From Timema cristinae (taxonomy: Eukaryota > Arthropoda > Insecta > Phasmatodea > Timematidae), in the NCBI GenBank assembly GCA_039000515.1, contig JBCFYV010000231.1, positions 31,488-95,487 of the forward strand: 64,000 nt of DNA, written 5' to 3'. Shown here in pieces: positions 24,571-37,900 of this stretch. The notes beneath the pieces were generated by a model. The model was given only the letters and a program-made list of their open reading frames with translations. It had not been told where the DNA came from and ran no database searches. Made by a program: the position numbers and the translations under genes. Position 1 is the first letter of the stretch; each line of letters begins with the position of its first letter.

Positions 24571-24900
24571 GTTCCCCCCCCCTTGTTTTTTTTTATGCAT
24601 TTTTTTTTTTTTATATTTCCTCACCGTTGTCCTCAGTACCTTTTGTGTTTCGGTTATAATAATTACACATTATGAACTACCGATAATTGAAATAATGAAA
24701 AATGAAGGTAGGATTAAAAGAGGAATTTGTTACCATCCATCCCATTTTTCATGAGAGAAAGAACGGAAAAACATTAGGATTAAAAACAACCCTCAGTAAC
24801 ACTCCGAAATAGAGATTTTCAAAAAACCCCGGACCCTGTACCCCCATGAAGTTACGCCGTCAGAAACCACGTACCAAACCCCTTCCATGTCCATGTTTGA
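24571..24900 (-). mobile_element. Decayed SINE (family 1) in noisy sequence, minus strand
   Basis: Between about 24,700 and 24,890 the order GAAGGTAGGATTAAAAGAGG, GAGAGAAAGAACGGAAAAAC, AACAACCCTCAGTAACAC and a box B relic (CGAAATAGAGATTTTC) follows the family order. The T-rich run at 24,590-24,615 separates it from the satellite. Confidence 0.5.
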
Positions 24901-27900
24901 GTAGTGTGTTTTTAATAATTTCAAAAATAATTACTATTACCGAAATCCTATTCATGGTGAACCAATGTGTTCTAAAGGACCCAAACTCCCAGGAGTTTAC
25001 TTTTTAACAATATTAAATTTTGCCGTTTTGATGAGAACTGATAAACAATCCCAGTTTTACGTAAGGTGGATTTATTGGCTTCCCACTACAAACATAAGAA
25101 AATTTAATTTTCTATCACATGGGTTTCACCCTCAAAATTTATTCTGGAAATATCTTCAAAAGTTGGGTCTGAAATTAAAATGACAACTTATTTTTCTCTT
25201 TTGAGTGTTTTTAAAAGTTTTTTTCTTATAACCGTCCCCGCCCTATGGTCCCATGGTCCGGAATGTTCAACAAATAAACTCAATTTTTATTTGTTACTAA
25301 AGCCAATAATTTGATTTGTTTTTTAGGCCAAACAAGTTATTTTTTTGTTTAATCAAAAAACTACAAAAAACAATTGGCCCTTTATTCGCTCCGCGTTTTC
25401 CCCCCCCCCCCCCCTCCGCCCCCCTCAAAACCATCGCCTCGGGTTAATGTTTATTCTATTAGGGTGGGAAAAACAGGTTCCGGTTCGGTGTCATCCAACG
25501 AATGGTGATTTCAAGGTTGCAGTGACGCCCCTCTGTGTGTTTTTTTTTACTTACAAGAAAACATTATGAAAGAATATAATATACCGCAGCAAGGTCTAAA
25601 GCAGTGGCTTCCAAGGTGGACCAATTAATTTTTTGGCCAAGGGGGTGAAAATACGGGGGGAAAAGGGGTGTAAATTTTGTCCCTCAGAGGGCAATTGAAT
25701 AAGACCCGTTGAAGAAAACCCTGGTTATTAAACTTTTAGTTCAAATCATGCATTCGCCCCTTAAAATTTTAACTGAAACACTTTGGGGTAAAAGTTTTTT
25801 TTAGTTTACTAAAATTAAATAATTGGAAACTATCACAACTTTTTTTGGATAAATATCCAGGCAATTTTTTTTTTTGTTTTAACGTTTAAATAAACTAAAA
25901 CATTTTTAATTGGGGATGTACTATTTCCCCCTTATGGGAAGTCTCCTTAAGTTGCTCTTTACTGAAAAAATCGATAAAATATGGTGAGGATGAGTTGAAG
26001 GGCCAATAATTGGCTGTAAAGAAAGTTTGTTAGGAAAAACTCTCAATAAGCGTTTAATGGTCGGGTTTGTGGCATTCATTTCCCGGTTCAATGGTTTTAG
26101 TACGAACTCCCTTTGTTTTTCCACCTGACATCTAGGCCAACACACTCGCCCCATACCCTGTTCGAGAGGAAGTAGAGGTAAGAAAGTTTTTTCTGGCGAC
26201 AAAGTTTTGTTTTGGTCCCCCCGACGCCCTCGCCTTGAACGTCTAGAACAAAAGGTAAACCACAGAAACGCAGTCCCTCCCCAATTGGTTTTTGGATGTT
26301 TTAGTTCAACGTCTCTTGTATAAAGTTTGACAGACAGTGGAAATCGCAACACACAAACCTCAGACTTTGGTGAAAGTTAACTAATCAATTTAAAAGTTCA
26401 CCATCATTTTTGAACGTAAGTGATTTGGTTAAAACTGAAGTATTCCTCATTGTAGTTATGTACCCAAATGTTGTTTCATTCCTGGTCAGGTTAAGTGGAT
26501 AACAAATGTTTTTTTAAGTTTTACAAAAAGGAGTTTTTGGACAAACAATTGTAAAATTATAACAGTTCCATTTTTTTCATAGAAAACAAAATCATATTTT
26601 TTTGTAGTCAACATTATACAGCTAAAATTACTATGTTTATTCACTGTTTGTAGTATTTTTATACGTTTATTCTTTTTTTGATAATACATTATTCTATTAA
26701 AAAGTGATAGCTGCAGAACAAGACTGGACCCGTATGAATACTGTGTAAAAAGATCTATTACTCCTCTTCCCTAGCTACATAGAGGATTTTTCTTCCTAAA
26801 AAAAATGTGGAACAGTATCTTGTTAGATACCATAGTAATCCAGATGGTATAAGTTAAAAATCAGTAATATCACACATTGGGTGGGGTATTTAAGGGAGCC
26901 GCGGGGTGCATGAACCCTGGCCCTTTAACGCCATGTAGGGGCGTTTTAGAAAATACAACATTCTTTTTGTTTACAAATTTTATTATTTCATAAAAATGTT
27001 ATTTAAGAAATTATAGAAAGTTTATATATCTGGTTTTGTTTTTTTTTTCCGAAAGTTGCACTAAAAGAAATAAATTAATTTTTTTAAAGTATATTATCTT
27101 CTTCCCATTTTTCCAACGACATAATAATTTTAATGCTGTCTCACCGCGCCGCAGGGAATCGAACCGGGAGACAAAAAATAGTAATTATTAATTCAAAAGA
27201 AAGGTTAAAAAAATTGTCAATGAGCGCTTGATAATCATTTATTTAATTATTTATAATTTAATTATTTATTATTACTGCGTCCCCTTAACTACTCTATGGG
27301 TTATAGCGCACCTTAAACGCTAAATGTGGTAATGGAGAGGTGGATTGTTGAGATTTGGAAATTGGAAGAACCCTACCAAGTTTTTTTAACGGTGGAAACC
27401 GACCACGTTGCGGCCCCTGGGGCAATTTCCCCACATTCCACAAGTGGTTCCCCTTGTCCAGAGGTGAAAGGAAAAGGGTTTTGGCAATCCAGATAAACCC
27501 TTGATCATCAATTTCTTATAAGAGTTGGATTTTATTGTTAGACAAGGTTAATAGTAAAAAAATTAATATTTCATTATTATATTTCTAAAAGCTTTTTTAA
27601 GAAGGTGTATTAACCGTTTTTTCTGACAGCAAAATATGTCCCCCAAAGAGGCAGGTAGATCCTAAGAAAATGAGAGCTAACCACCGTTGTTAAAAAGCCA
27701 GCTAAGCTAAGTACCGAATCAATTAATATTTTTATTAAAAGGTTGTATTCCGCTAAAAGTTTTTTAATACTTTTTAATGTGATTGTTTTTTTTTTTGGGT
27801 TTTTAAGTGTTGGTTTTTTTTGTCAACAAATCATGTTTTCTCACTGAAAAGGAATCGAAAAAAAAGGGAAGGTGGGGAAGTGGGATTTGACAAAAATTGT

Positions 27901-28534
27901 AAGTAATCTTTTAAAAAAAAGGTATTGGTACCTTACTTATTTTGAAAAGTTTTTTGCGCCCCAGGTCGTCTAATTTTTCCTTGATCCGGCCTTTTGAAAC
28001 TAATATCATAACCCCTCTTAACCAGGAATATCTTTCCCTGAGTGATAGGTTCACAGCTGAAAAACAAACTGTTTTTTATTGAAGGGAGAAAATGTTTAAA
28101 ATTAGAATTATAGACTATTGTTCCATTACATTTCCTACATATTTGTTTAAAAAATCAACCTAAACATACAATTACCTGCCCAAAACAATCCGAAGTAATA
28201 AATGTTTTATTATTATTTATTTTTCCCTTGACGCTATAGAAGCAAAAATAAATTAATCCAGAAAAGTTTTTTTTCAAATAATTGTCCCAGAAAGGTGGGC
28301 ACGGGGCGTTTGAGTATCACCATAAAATAAGAGTTTGGTGGTATTGGTTTTTTTTTTATACAGATATAAGTGATGGCCCTAGTAATTTTTTTTTTTTTCC
28401 CGGTTGGACGTTAATTACTTTTATGTAAACTTGTTTGTTCGTAGATGGCCCCCCTCATCCTAAAACAGGTCAATTGACCCATATCCATTCTGTTTCATGC
28501 CCTGTTTCGTTCCCCCCACCAATTTAAGTATTAC
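24901..28534. other. Noisy intergenic DNA, nothing recognised
   Basis: Runs such as C14 near 25,400 and many T7-T10 runs indicate inflated homopolymers. A tRNA-like relic (CCGCAGGGAATCGAACCGGG) lies near 27,150. The 143-codon minus frame at 25,921-26,352 and other frames lack motifs and are unreliable in this sequence. Confidence 0.5.
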
Positions 28535-28830
28535 CCCGCCTCGGTGGGGGCGGTAGTTTTATCTAACGCCGCTAGTTATTTACTTGTTTTTTTATGGAGT
28601 ATTTAGAACTGCTGAAGAATGGGAAGATCCGAGGTTCTAATCTCGGTCGTCCCTGCAGCTAGGGGAAATGGTTTTTTTTTTTTTCCTATATTGTTTTTTT
28701 TCCACTCTAACTGTCCACGCCAAATGCGGGTCCAAACTTCTCTATTTAAAACCCTTCCCCAATTCCCAATTTCCATTAGCGCCGTAATTAATACTTAAAA
28801 GGTTGTATAACGCCTGAACGGGTATTTATT
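28535..28830 (+). mobile_element. tRNA-derived SINE (family 1), plus strand, with indel noise
   Basis: CCCCGCCTCGGTGGGGGCGG begins the head. Box B is GAGGTTCTAATCTCGG near 28,633, the body holds CCACGCCAAATGCGGG, and the 3' end is ATAACGCCTGAACGGGTA. Inserted T-runs lengthen it to about 295 bp. Confidence 0.8.
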
Positions 28831-30059
28831 ATTTTTTTTGGTTTGGTATGGTGGAGCCTGGCACTCCCATGCAATCCCTTTCTTTTGGACGGTGGGTCAA
28901 CTCGGTCGGCCCCCCACGATAGTCAGACCTTAGGAGATAATTTGGTGATCAACTTTGACTTGGGAATGGTTATTTTTTTATATACCACAGTTTTATTATT
29001 TCCAATGTAGACGATGTTTTTTTTTTTTTGTTTTGTGGCGTAATAGTCCCCGCAACCGGGGAAGTATATTTATATACCTGTTGAGACCCAAAGTTTTCTG
29101 GTGACCTGACCTTAGCCATTTTGGTGAGGTTAAGTTTACTTTTTGAGGTCATTGAATTCTGATAGGTCCCAGTCCGCTTTATAGAGGGTCTATTTGGAAC
29201 CTTTGAAACAGGGTTCGAGAACAGGAATAAATCAACAGGTCAATGACGGCAACATGAATGAACCCTGGTCGGCCCTCGGGACAAAATGTCCGATCAGGAT
29301 TTAAACCCCTAGGGTTTTGATTGAACGTTCTTAGCACCAGATTTTTAGGCGGCATGACAAGAATGACTACCATAACCTTAGCTGCCCTGCCCCTTGGGGA
29401 GGAGTGCCAGGCGTTGTTTTTAAAACAGGATTAGGAAATAGAGAACAGAACAGGAACTGGCCTTATGCGTGAATATAAAACAACTATAATTAAATACACC
29501 AAATATCTGTATTATAAATTTTTTTTACAATAATAACCGGGCCAATATATTTGTTATTAAACGCATTTTTTCCCTACAAGGTGGGGGTCCTCTAAGATGT
29601 TGCTAATATAATTTGTTTTTATTATTATTTTTTTGGTTTTCACAAAACCAACATGTGTAAAAGTTCCCCAAACCAAATACTTGACCCCGCGTGGAGAGTA
29701 GGTAACATTTTTGATCAGATTCAAGCCAGGTTTAATGATGTGGTGTTTTTCTTCCCACCCGTTGGGCCAGGCGCGAGGTCCCCCGATGAACAATCCACTT
29801 TCCTCTGTTTTTTAGCGTGGACACCATACATCCCCACGGAACGGCATTGGGTTTCGAAAAAAATCAAAACCGTTTTTGAGGCAATATCTTATGGCGACGG
29901 GTTTTTCTGACCAATATAAACCTTTTTGGTCGACGCTGCGACCGTCCCCCGATTGAGGTAGCCCACACCCTATGCAAAAAATATTCCCCCTCACAAGCTT
30001 GGTGGGGCGGAGATTAAGAGGAATCACTTTTTGAATTTGGGTGGCGTCATGTTTACACT
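28831..30059. other. Noisy intergenic DNA, nothing firm
   Basis: A possible tRNA-like relic (CAGGATTTAAACCCCTAGGG) lies near 29,297. Frames at 29,557-30,027 overlap each other on both strands and show no domain. Confidence 0.45.
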
Positions 30060-31095
30060 GGACGAAAATGGGCCCATAATGGGTTTTTATTTGGACGTGG
30101 GTCTCCAGAGTTCAGTTTTTTGACGTGGGGTCCCCTCCAGAGTTTCAGGTTACTGGACGTGGGTCTCAAGAGTTTCAGGTTATTGACGTGGGATCTCAAA
30201 GTTTTTTTCAGGTTTTTTAATCGTGTGGGGTCCCTAAAGAGTTAAGGAAATATTTGGGACCGTGGGTCCCTAAGAAGTTAAGGATATTGGGACCGTGGGG
30301 TCCCTCAGAGTTTCAGGTTAATGGGACTGTGGTTTTCCCCCCCAAGAGTTCAGGTTATTAGACGTGGTCCTCAGAGATTCAGGTTATATGGACGTGGGGG
30401 GTCCTCAGGAGATCGGTTTTTATTGAACGTGGGTTCTCAGAGTTCAGGTTTTTTATTTGGACGTGGGGGGGTTTCCCTTCAGAGTTTATCCAGGTTTGTT
30501 TTATTGGACGTGGGGTTTCTCAGTAGTTTTTTTCAGGTTTAATTGGACCGATGGGACCTCAGAAGTTTTTTCAGTTATTGGACTGGGGTCCTCAAGATTT
30601 TTTTTTCAGGTTTTATTGGGAAACGTGGGATTCCCTCAGAGTTTTTCAAGGTATTTGGAACTTGGGGTCTCAGAAGGTTTAATTTTTAGGTTATTGGCAC
30701 GTTGGTTCCCTCAGAAGTTAAAGGGAATATTGGGACCGTTGGTCCCTCAGAGTTTTTCAGTTTAATTGGACGTGGGGTCCTCAGAAGGTTTCAGTATATT
30801 GGACGTGGGGGTCTCAGAGTTTTTCAGGTTATGTTAAGAACGTGGGGGGTCCCTCAGAGTTTTCCAGGTTTATTAGAACGTGGGGATCCTCAGAAGTTCA
30901 GGTTTTTATTGGACTGTTTGGGTCCCCCAAGAGTTCAGGTTATGGACGTGGTCCCGTCAAGAGTTTCGATTTTTGGACTGGTTTTCTTTCAGAAGTTTTT
31001 AATTTTATTTGGACGAGTGGTCTCAAAGAGGTTCAAGGTTAATTTGTACGATGGGTCCTCATAGTTCAGTTTTATTGGACCGTGGGTCTCAAAGG
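30060..31095 (+). repeat. Satellite array, about 31-bp unit, about 32 copies (noisy)
   Basis: The unit approximates GGACGTGGGGTCCTCAGAG then TTTCAGGTTATT. Unit lengths vary from about 26 to 40 bp because homopolymers are inflated, so the exact period and number are uncertain. The Gly/Phe/Val-rich frames between 30,321 and 31,064 are translations of this repeat. The array ends about 55 bp before the inferred left end of copy A. Confidence 0.9.
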
Positions 31096-31151
31096 AGTTT
31101 GCATTTTATGAATTAGTCTACATAATATTATTTTAAGAGCTGTTGTGTTAT

Positions 31152-31540
31152 AGTATTAGCTAGGCTTATATCCCTGTGTTTTTACGTCTACTGTATTTTA
31201 TTAAAAAATAATATTGAACTGCCGGTCTGTGTAGTGAACGCCCAGGCTTTTTTTTTAGTGGGAACGTTCAAGTGAGTGAGTTTCAGCCCTTGGGTGATGC
31301 CGTTCAGCCTGTGGAGTTAGTTATGTACCGTTATTTCCGCATTGGGGAAAACGTTCCCCCCCATTATTATTTGAATGAAAATATAATTTTATTAAAGTTG
31401 TCCGAGGTGGAGGTGGTTAGCTATGCTAGAGATATATGACGTTTGAATTAGTAATTGTGACGTTCCCCCCCTGGTTTTTGGTAATGGTGACCGTTCCCGG
31501 AATTGCCAAATTTTGTTACGTCCAATCCAGATTTTTTTGA
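31152..31540 (-). repeat. Left terminal inverted block of copy A
   Basis: In reverse orientation this matches the right block of copy B. Shared words in order are a TATATCC region, TTTTACGTC, AATAATATTGA, GTGAGTGAG, CAGCCTGTG, GAGGTGGAGGTGGTTAGCTATG and CTAGAGATATATGACG. Inserted bases have damaged most of the TGACGTCA palindromes. The outer end is placed at AGTATTAGC (31,152). Confidence 0.7.
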
Positions 31541-33362
31541 TGAAAATTAATAAATATCAAGTTGTTGAAGTTACAGTTAGGTTTATTGTATTATGGACTT
31601 TTTTTCATGGTAAATATTCCCCTGTAAAAACACTAAACAATTATCCGACTCATTATGTATTTTATGAACTAAATTATAAATATTTTTAAACCGTTTGGGG
31701 AAAATTTTTTTACTCCTGCAACTGTAGGTATATATTATTGCAGTATAAAAAACCTAAATAAGGAACCAACTGGTTTTTCGGAACGTTTTTATCCCATACT
31801 GGTGAGTTAAAAAAAAAATGACAAAAACATGGTTTTAAAAAACTGGGTTGGAAAAAATTTAAATCATTCAACTGAGTTTTTTTTTTGTTAATAACAGTGG
31901 TAAACCATGAAAAATTCATATCCTGTTAAAAATTAAAAACCAGTTTTTTTTTAAAAATAAGGAGAGAGTTTTTAGTTTTAAAAAAGTCCCCCAATCGGCA
32001 AAGATCCTTTATTCTTTAGACAAGTTTTTAATAATATGAAGAATTGTAAAATCAGTTTTATAAATGTTTAGGTTTTATTTAAATATCAAATTAAAATAAT
32101 TGAGAAATAAATAGACTCATTTGAAACATGTTTTTTTTTACCATCTCTATGAAAACTTAATTTTTTTAGAATGCATTCCTTTTTAAAAAAATTTAATAAC
32201 TAACACAGAGGAATGAAATTTATAAAACCAACAATACCATGATTAAAATTTTATTAAATTATAAGTTTCATAGACAGTAGGACGTATTTTTATTTTATTA
32301 TAATGACGTTATAACTTTAATATACACCAAAAAACTATTAATTACTAAATATATAATTTAAATGAGAAGGAAATATTTACTAGAAATTTAAAAAATAAAT
32401 AAAAGTTTTTTTCTTCAATTTTTTTAATTATAAACAAAAAAAATTACCAGTTTTTTCACAAGTATAAATTGTTATATGAATTACATAAAACCCATTATAA
32501 CAGATAATTTATTTACAAGAAAAAATTTTAAATAGTGGTTTTCCGTTTGTTTTTACTTTTTTTGTAATTTTCAATTCCATTTCCAATAGAATTAAATACA
32601 GACTTTTGTTTGATTTAGTATGGGGTCAATATGCCTATCTTGTACAGAAAATGTTATTGGAAATTACTTTTCTTAAGGTAGGGAAAAAAAGCTTAATATA
32701 TTAAATCTTTTAAAATATTTCTTTTTAACATAAATACCTCTAACCGTTTTTCTTTGGTAAATATACAGGATTTTCACATAATTTAAATTTGTTATATGAA
32801 ATACAATAAAAACAATTTATGAGGGACAGATATTAGATTTAACAAAAGTAATACGTGTTTTTTTAGTTGTTACTTGTATTATTACAATTTTTTTTAACCA
32901 GATTTTTTTACCAAAGATTTAAAAAAACTTATTACCGGTTTTTTTTGTTCTATTCTATAGTTTTTGAATAAAATTATCCATCCCCCTATTCCATCCAGTA
33001 GAATTTAAATAAACAAACATCGATTTTTATATAACAAGTTCAATAATAATCTTTTGAAAACAAATGTTTTGGGAAAAACTCTGGCCAAGAAAATTAAAGC
33101 CCCTACGATTTGTAATTCTTTTTAAAATTAGCCCTATTCCCCACAAAAAAAACCCCTCTACCGGCCCCCTCGGTGTTCTCCTGTCCTTAAAAAGATAATA
33201 AAATCCTAGTATTGGTAATTTTCTTCCTTAAAACTTCTAGAAAGATTTAAATTGGAATGTCCTCGTTTTTGTGCTGAGTTTGAAAGTCGTTTAAAAACTT
33301 TTATCCAATCTTTGAAAAAAAAAAATTTTAAACAAAATCAATTATAAGCAATAATAAGATGC

Positions 33363-33395
<33 letters not shown>

Positions 33396-33420
33396 TAATT
33401 AATAAATTTTTTACCTTTTA
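31541..33420. other. AT-rich left block of copy A, internally duplicated
   Basis: This aligns with 43,690-45,250 of copy B; for example both hold TTTTTACTC.TC.AACT shortly after a CCGTTT word (31,690 and 43,910). Within A, a stretch around 32,455-32,650 (TTGTTATATGAATTACATAA) recurs around 32,775-33,050 (TTGTTATATGAAATACAATA), so there is a diverged internal duplication. No coding frame is readable. Confidence 0.5.
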
Positions 33421-34430
33421 TTTTTTAAAACCTCAATTCAGCCCTCCCCTAGCTTTAGGTTTTGGTACGTATGCGTCCCTCAGAAGGCGGACGGTAAAAT
33501 TCGAAGTTTTTAATGCGCGCCTTTCCCAATTAGCAGGGCACTCTAAGGGTGGGGCCTTTTTCCGAAAACCATTCTCAACTTAAAAACTTTTGCCAATAAG
33601 TTTTGAAACCCACAAGGAGCCGGTAATGAACATTTTTAAAGTGAAGAAAAGCCAATCAGTCAGAACTCCCTACAAATAAATATAATCCGTGGGACCCGTT
33701 TTTCCGAAGCAAGGAACCTCTTTTAGAATCTCTAATACACACGTGGGGGGGTAATTATTTAAAAACCAATCAGTTTTTTTTATTTTCCCGACTCTACGCA
33801 TCTATCTCCATCAGATAAACTGCTTACCCCAAATTGAGATTATATCACCCCAAAAAGCGATATAAGATGGTTTCCTTCACCGCCATTTACAAACCACCAC
33901 TATTACAAGTGCGGGTCCCTCCTCTTGTCCCACTTCAATCAAAAATAAAGAATCTAACTTTTTGAAAATATTTTCTAGATGACGCTCAATATGCCCGACG
34001 TTTAAAATTACTGAAAGGGTGGCCTGTTTTAAACTCGTGGGGACCCTTCAACTGATTCCATTTTAAAATAATTCTAAATGGGTCTTTTAAATACAACACT
34101 ATTAATTTAAAATCGTGATATTTTCAAACTCTTCCTACAAACAAGGTGGAACAAACATCACTAATCTACTTTACCCTAATTTTAGTATTCAACCTTAAAT
34201 AATTTCACTAACCAAGATACCATTTGACCCCTCACTATTATAAAAGATCAAAGTAAACTGTTTTTTTTTCCTTTCTAATTAGATATTTCAGGTCGCTTTT
34301 CTGAAGGTTAACTACATTTTTAATTGGAGCGGGTTGTTTTGAAATAACACACATGATTTTCTGGAAAGGTGTTTTTAATTTATATAGTGTTGGTTGTAGA
34401 AAGGTCAGGCCAACGGATTTTCCTCCACAT
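33421..34430 (-). other. Conserved leftward block upstream of pPolB, copy A (possible minus-strand gene)
   Basis: Minus-strand words at about 33,460-33,560 (TCTGAGGGACGCATACGTACC, AAAGCTAGGGGAGGGCTGAA) match 45,300-45,420 of copy B (TTGAGGGGAATCCACATTTA, AAGGCTAGGCGGGCT), although the AT-rich surroundings are more variable. In B the corresponding minus frame is open for 79 codons (45,191-45,430). A divergent gene is therefore plausible, but frames are broken in both copies and no family was recognised. I offer it as a conserved block and make no functional claim. Confidence 0.35.
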
Positions 34431-34444
34431 CGAAACAGGTGGAT

Positions 34445-34454
34445 TATATAAAGG
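34445..34454 (+). promoter_or_regulatory. TATA box of pPolB, copy A
   Basis: TATATAAAGG occupies the same place as TATAAAAG in copy C (58,906) and the reverse-strand TATAAAAG of copy E (56,736-56,729). It lies about 130 bp before the leader intron. Confidence 0.7.
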
Positions 34455-34583
34455 GGAAATTTAACTAACCAAAGTTTATATCATTCATCCGCCCTTTCTC
34501 CGATTCGACTGAAAAAGAAGTTTTTTTTGTCCCCACGTGGAATCCAAGCATCTACCCTCTCGATTCTGTTTTTTTGGCTAAAA

Positions 34584-34903
34584 GTAAAAGAAAAAAATTT
34601 TAAAAATCCTATTCTTCTAGTTGTTTTTTTCGCAATTTATTAAGTTTTAAACTAATAATTTTTATATTTTTTTATTTTAAATATTTTTTTATTATTTCTT
34701 TTTTTTTCCTTAAAATTTTAATTTTATTTTTTAATTTTTAAAATATTTTTGTGTGTAGTGGGTTTATCATTTCTAAGAAATTTTTTTTTTTAAAACCTAA
34801 CAATTAATATTTCTAACACCTATTATTTTAAATTTTTTTTTTGCGTGTTTTTTCCTCAATTTTATTAATTGAAAACTACAATTATTAATTTTCTTTTTTT
34901 TAA
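34584..34903 (+). other. Probable 5'-leader intron of pPolB, copy A
   Basis: A donor-like AAAAGTAAAAG and an acceptor-like pyrimidine run ending TTTTTAAG, followed by TGTCTAAAACAACAAACATT, match the better preserved intron of copy C. The interior is almost pure A/T with inflated T runs. Confidence 0.55.
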
Positions 34904-34924
34904 GTGTCTAAAACAACAAACATT

Positions 34925-37900
34925 TTTTTTTATAAGCCGAACGAAATCTAAACCCTCTACCATCCATACATTACAGACAACGAGAACCCACTATTTTTGA
35001 ATATGCGGGGGGTAACCATCAAACACTAATGACCTCCCATTTAGCAAAATAATAAGGGAAGACAGGGACTAACTTCTAGTCGTTCAACAACTAGGCTAGG
35101 GATTATTTTTTAGATTTCGAATTCCAAGCCTATTATTAACGAACCGTTGAAGGTCCCAATGCAAATTAACTAATGGAACCGTGGGGTTTTGTTTATCTAG
35201 TCTATTAAGCATACTTTTGCTTAGATAGGTACGCACCACCTTAACGATTTAAATTGGGACATCCACGATTACGAAAAAACTACGGGAAGAAATAACCCTT
35301 GAAATAAACTGGTCGAAGGTTTTTCGTTAACGTAAAAAGAAGTTGGGGAAATCCCAATTGATTTGGAAACAGTAATTATCATACATTAACAAAGTTTATT
35401 CAGAGTAACGCCAGATTGGTATGGCCGAAATGTAATTGATGAAATTAAAGTTGAATCCATATTTAAAAATATGATGGGCCAAAACGGAGACGTACAAGCC
35501 ATTAAAAAGAAGGGTGCCTTTTATCCCAAACAAATAATCCCTGAGTCCCACCATAAAAGGAGTAAATAGAAAAGTTTGTTTTAAAATCATTGACCGAATT
35601 GTTTTTGCTCCACGCTTATAGTTAAATACGATAGCCCAAAAATCCCACAAATGATATTAAATTATAAAATGTAATATCGGGGGGGTGGAAAATAAAAAAT
35701 GCGGTAAATTAGCTTTCTTCGCCAAAAACTCGCGTTTTTGATTTTATCCCTGGGGAGGGGGCGCAGAAAACAATCTCGAATAAATTTTTTCAACGTTTAT
35801 TTTGGGGACGAAAATTAATAAAATACGGGGCGTGGTATACTACCCTTTTTTTCGACGGTCATGGATTGAGGGTAGTGAGGAAGGGTTTCCTCGTCCCTTT
35901 CTAATAGGTACAGATGTTAAACCCTAACTGACGATGGGCGTTTCAAACGCGTCCCCCCCAACTTTTTTTTTACCCTAAAATATCAATATGATAAGAAAGG
36001 CCACAAGCGTTATTTTTTTCAGGTTTCGGTAATTTTTAATTTTTGCGACGGATGTTTTAATACCGGTTTTTTTGGAAAAGAGGGTGGCAAGAACCATTCG
36101 ATGGTAAGAGTAACTTGCCCCAAAAGTGTATTCCATACCTCCGTGTTTTGTATGAAATGAAAAAAAATGTGAATTGCGCCCACTGAAATGTAACAGGTTT
36201 TTTTTAATTTTAGGGTCTGCCCGCTGTTCACTAGTCATAAAATTCGAAATAAAAATTGCACGGTTAAGGAAACAGTTTTTTTGGTGGGAATTTAAAGAAG
36301 GTGGTGTCCCCCTTTACTGATGAAACAAAAGGGGAAAAATAAACCAACGAAAATGGTTTTTTAAAATCAATAATGGCAAAACGTGAAACCCGTTCAATAA
36401 CAAAATAAAGAATACCCGCCATCCGCCTTTGTTTATAAGCAGTTAGGTTTTGAGTCCGTAAGCGAGCTTGAATTGTTAATTACTAATGTATTTATTTGAA
36501 TGATTTTTCCCCGAGACTAAGAACCAAATCGCGCTATAGACACAATTGTAGTGTTTTTTGTTGGGGCACGAAACAGAAATTTTTTCCCCTTCACGTACAC
36601 CCAAAACTAAATTGTGTAAAATTATTGGAAATTTAACGATTAATATGGACGAGGGAAATTTGTGACCCAATGCGGGAAACGATCCCTCATTCCCTTTTTT
36701 GGATAATCAGGTAACGGGCTTTCAATCGACCTACCTTATAGACACCCGAGGACGTTTTGCAATAACATTGTTTTTTTTAATTTTTGTCCTTTGGGCCATA
36801 ATGCCCTTAAAGCCTTCGAACCCAATAATTATCCTGAAATAGATTTTTTTCTGATTCACTAAACCTGGGCCCACCCCTAAAAATTTATCGGCTAGGACGG
36901 AACTAAAATACTATCCTGTGCATATGACCAATGGACCACAAATAACAATTTTAAAGACAGCCTATGTTTTTTTTTCCCCTACCTATCCCCCACCTGAACC
37001 AGATCCCGAAAGCGTTGTACAGTACGTGTTAAAAAAGGAACACTAAACCCCTAATCCCTGTTAAATACAGGAAAAAGAATTTTTTAAAATTATATGGTGA
37101 GTGATTGCCCGGTTCCCCGAAATGTTTTTTTGTTGCCGATTATATTGGAAACCCCGTATGGAGCGAAAATGACTTTTTTTTTATGGGTGGTTGCAACGTC
37201 CTTGAAAAACGGCCGACAGGGTAAATATTATTTAAATAATAAGATCTGAAGCCTGGAGTCCTATTGGGTTGGGGATTGAACACCTAAAATTGGTTTACGC
37301 CATGGGTGTTTAGCCGTACATTTTTCGTTTCCATGTTATTTAATTTTCTAAAATAACACTGGACAGAACGTTTTTTTTTTTTTAAGAATCTATCCACAAT
37401 TTTCGTCCGGTGTCAATAAGATGTTTTTATTTTTTAGAAAAATTAAGATTTCTTAGCCCCCCCATACGATACCCCATATACTTGCCCCAAAGGGGGATAA
37501 CAAGGTGCGGTGGACAGACATTTTTTGGATGGAAGCAGAAAAAAATGGTTTTTTTAGTCCTATCCCTGAGAAAAACTCCGACCCGCCGAAATATTCCGCA
37601 TCGGGAATTCGCCCCTTTCCCAAAACGGACCGTGGAGATAGAGAAATTTTGGGTAGAACAATTGGAGCGGCTAAACTTTGACGATAACGAGAGAATTTTT
37701 TTTTTTTGAGTTTTTGACGCTGTATTTTATTTTTATTCCTTTCACGGGTGTACATGTCCCTTTCAAACGGTGGATGCGAACCTATTAACAGGGGACGAAA
37801 AAGATAACTCCTCAACGAGCTGATAACAGTGGCACTCTTGCCCCCTGAGAGAGTTCGAGCATTTAGAGCCCGCCAAGGGTAACACTGTTTTTTTCAACTA

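Noticed and set aside
25921..26352. 143-codon minus-strand protein
   Set aside because: It lies in indel-noisy sequence with no recognisable domain and no second copy in the window; kept out for lack of support.
29653..29910. 85-codon plus-strand protein
   Set aside because: Two minus-strand frames overlap it, and the sequence is noisy, so coding status cannot be argued.
30321..31064. Gly/Phe/Val-rich repeat protein
   Set aside because: Four overlapping frames all translate the 31-bp satellite, and the frame shifts with each homopolymer insertion.
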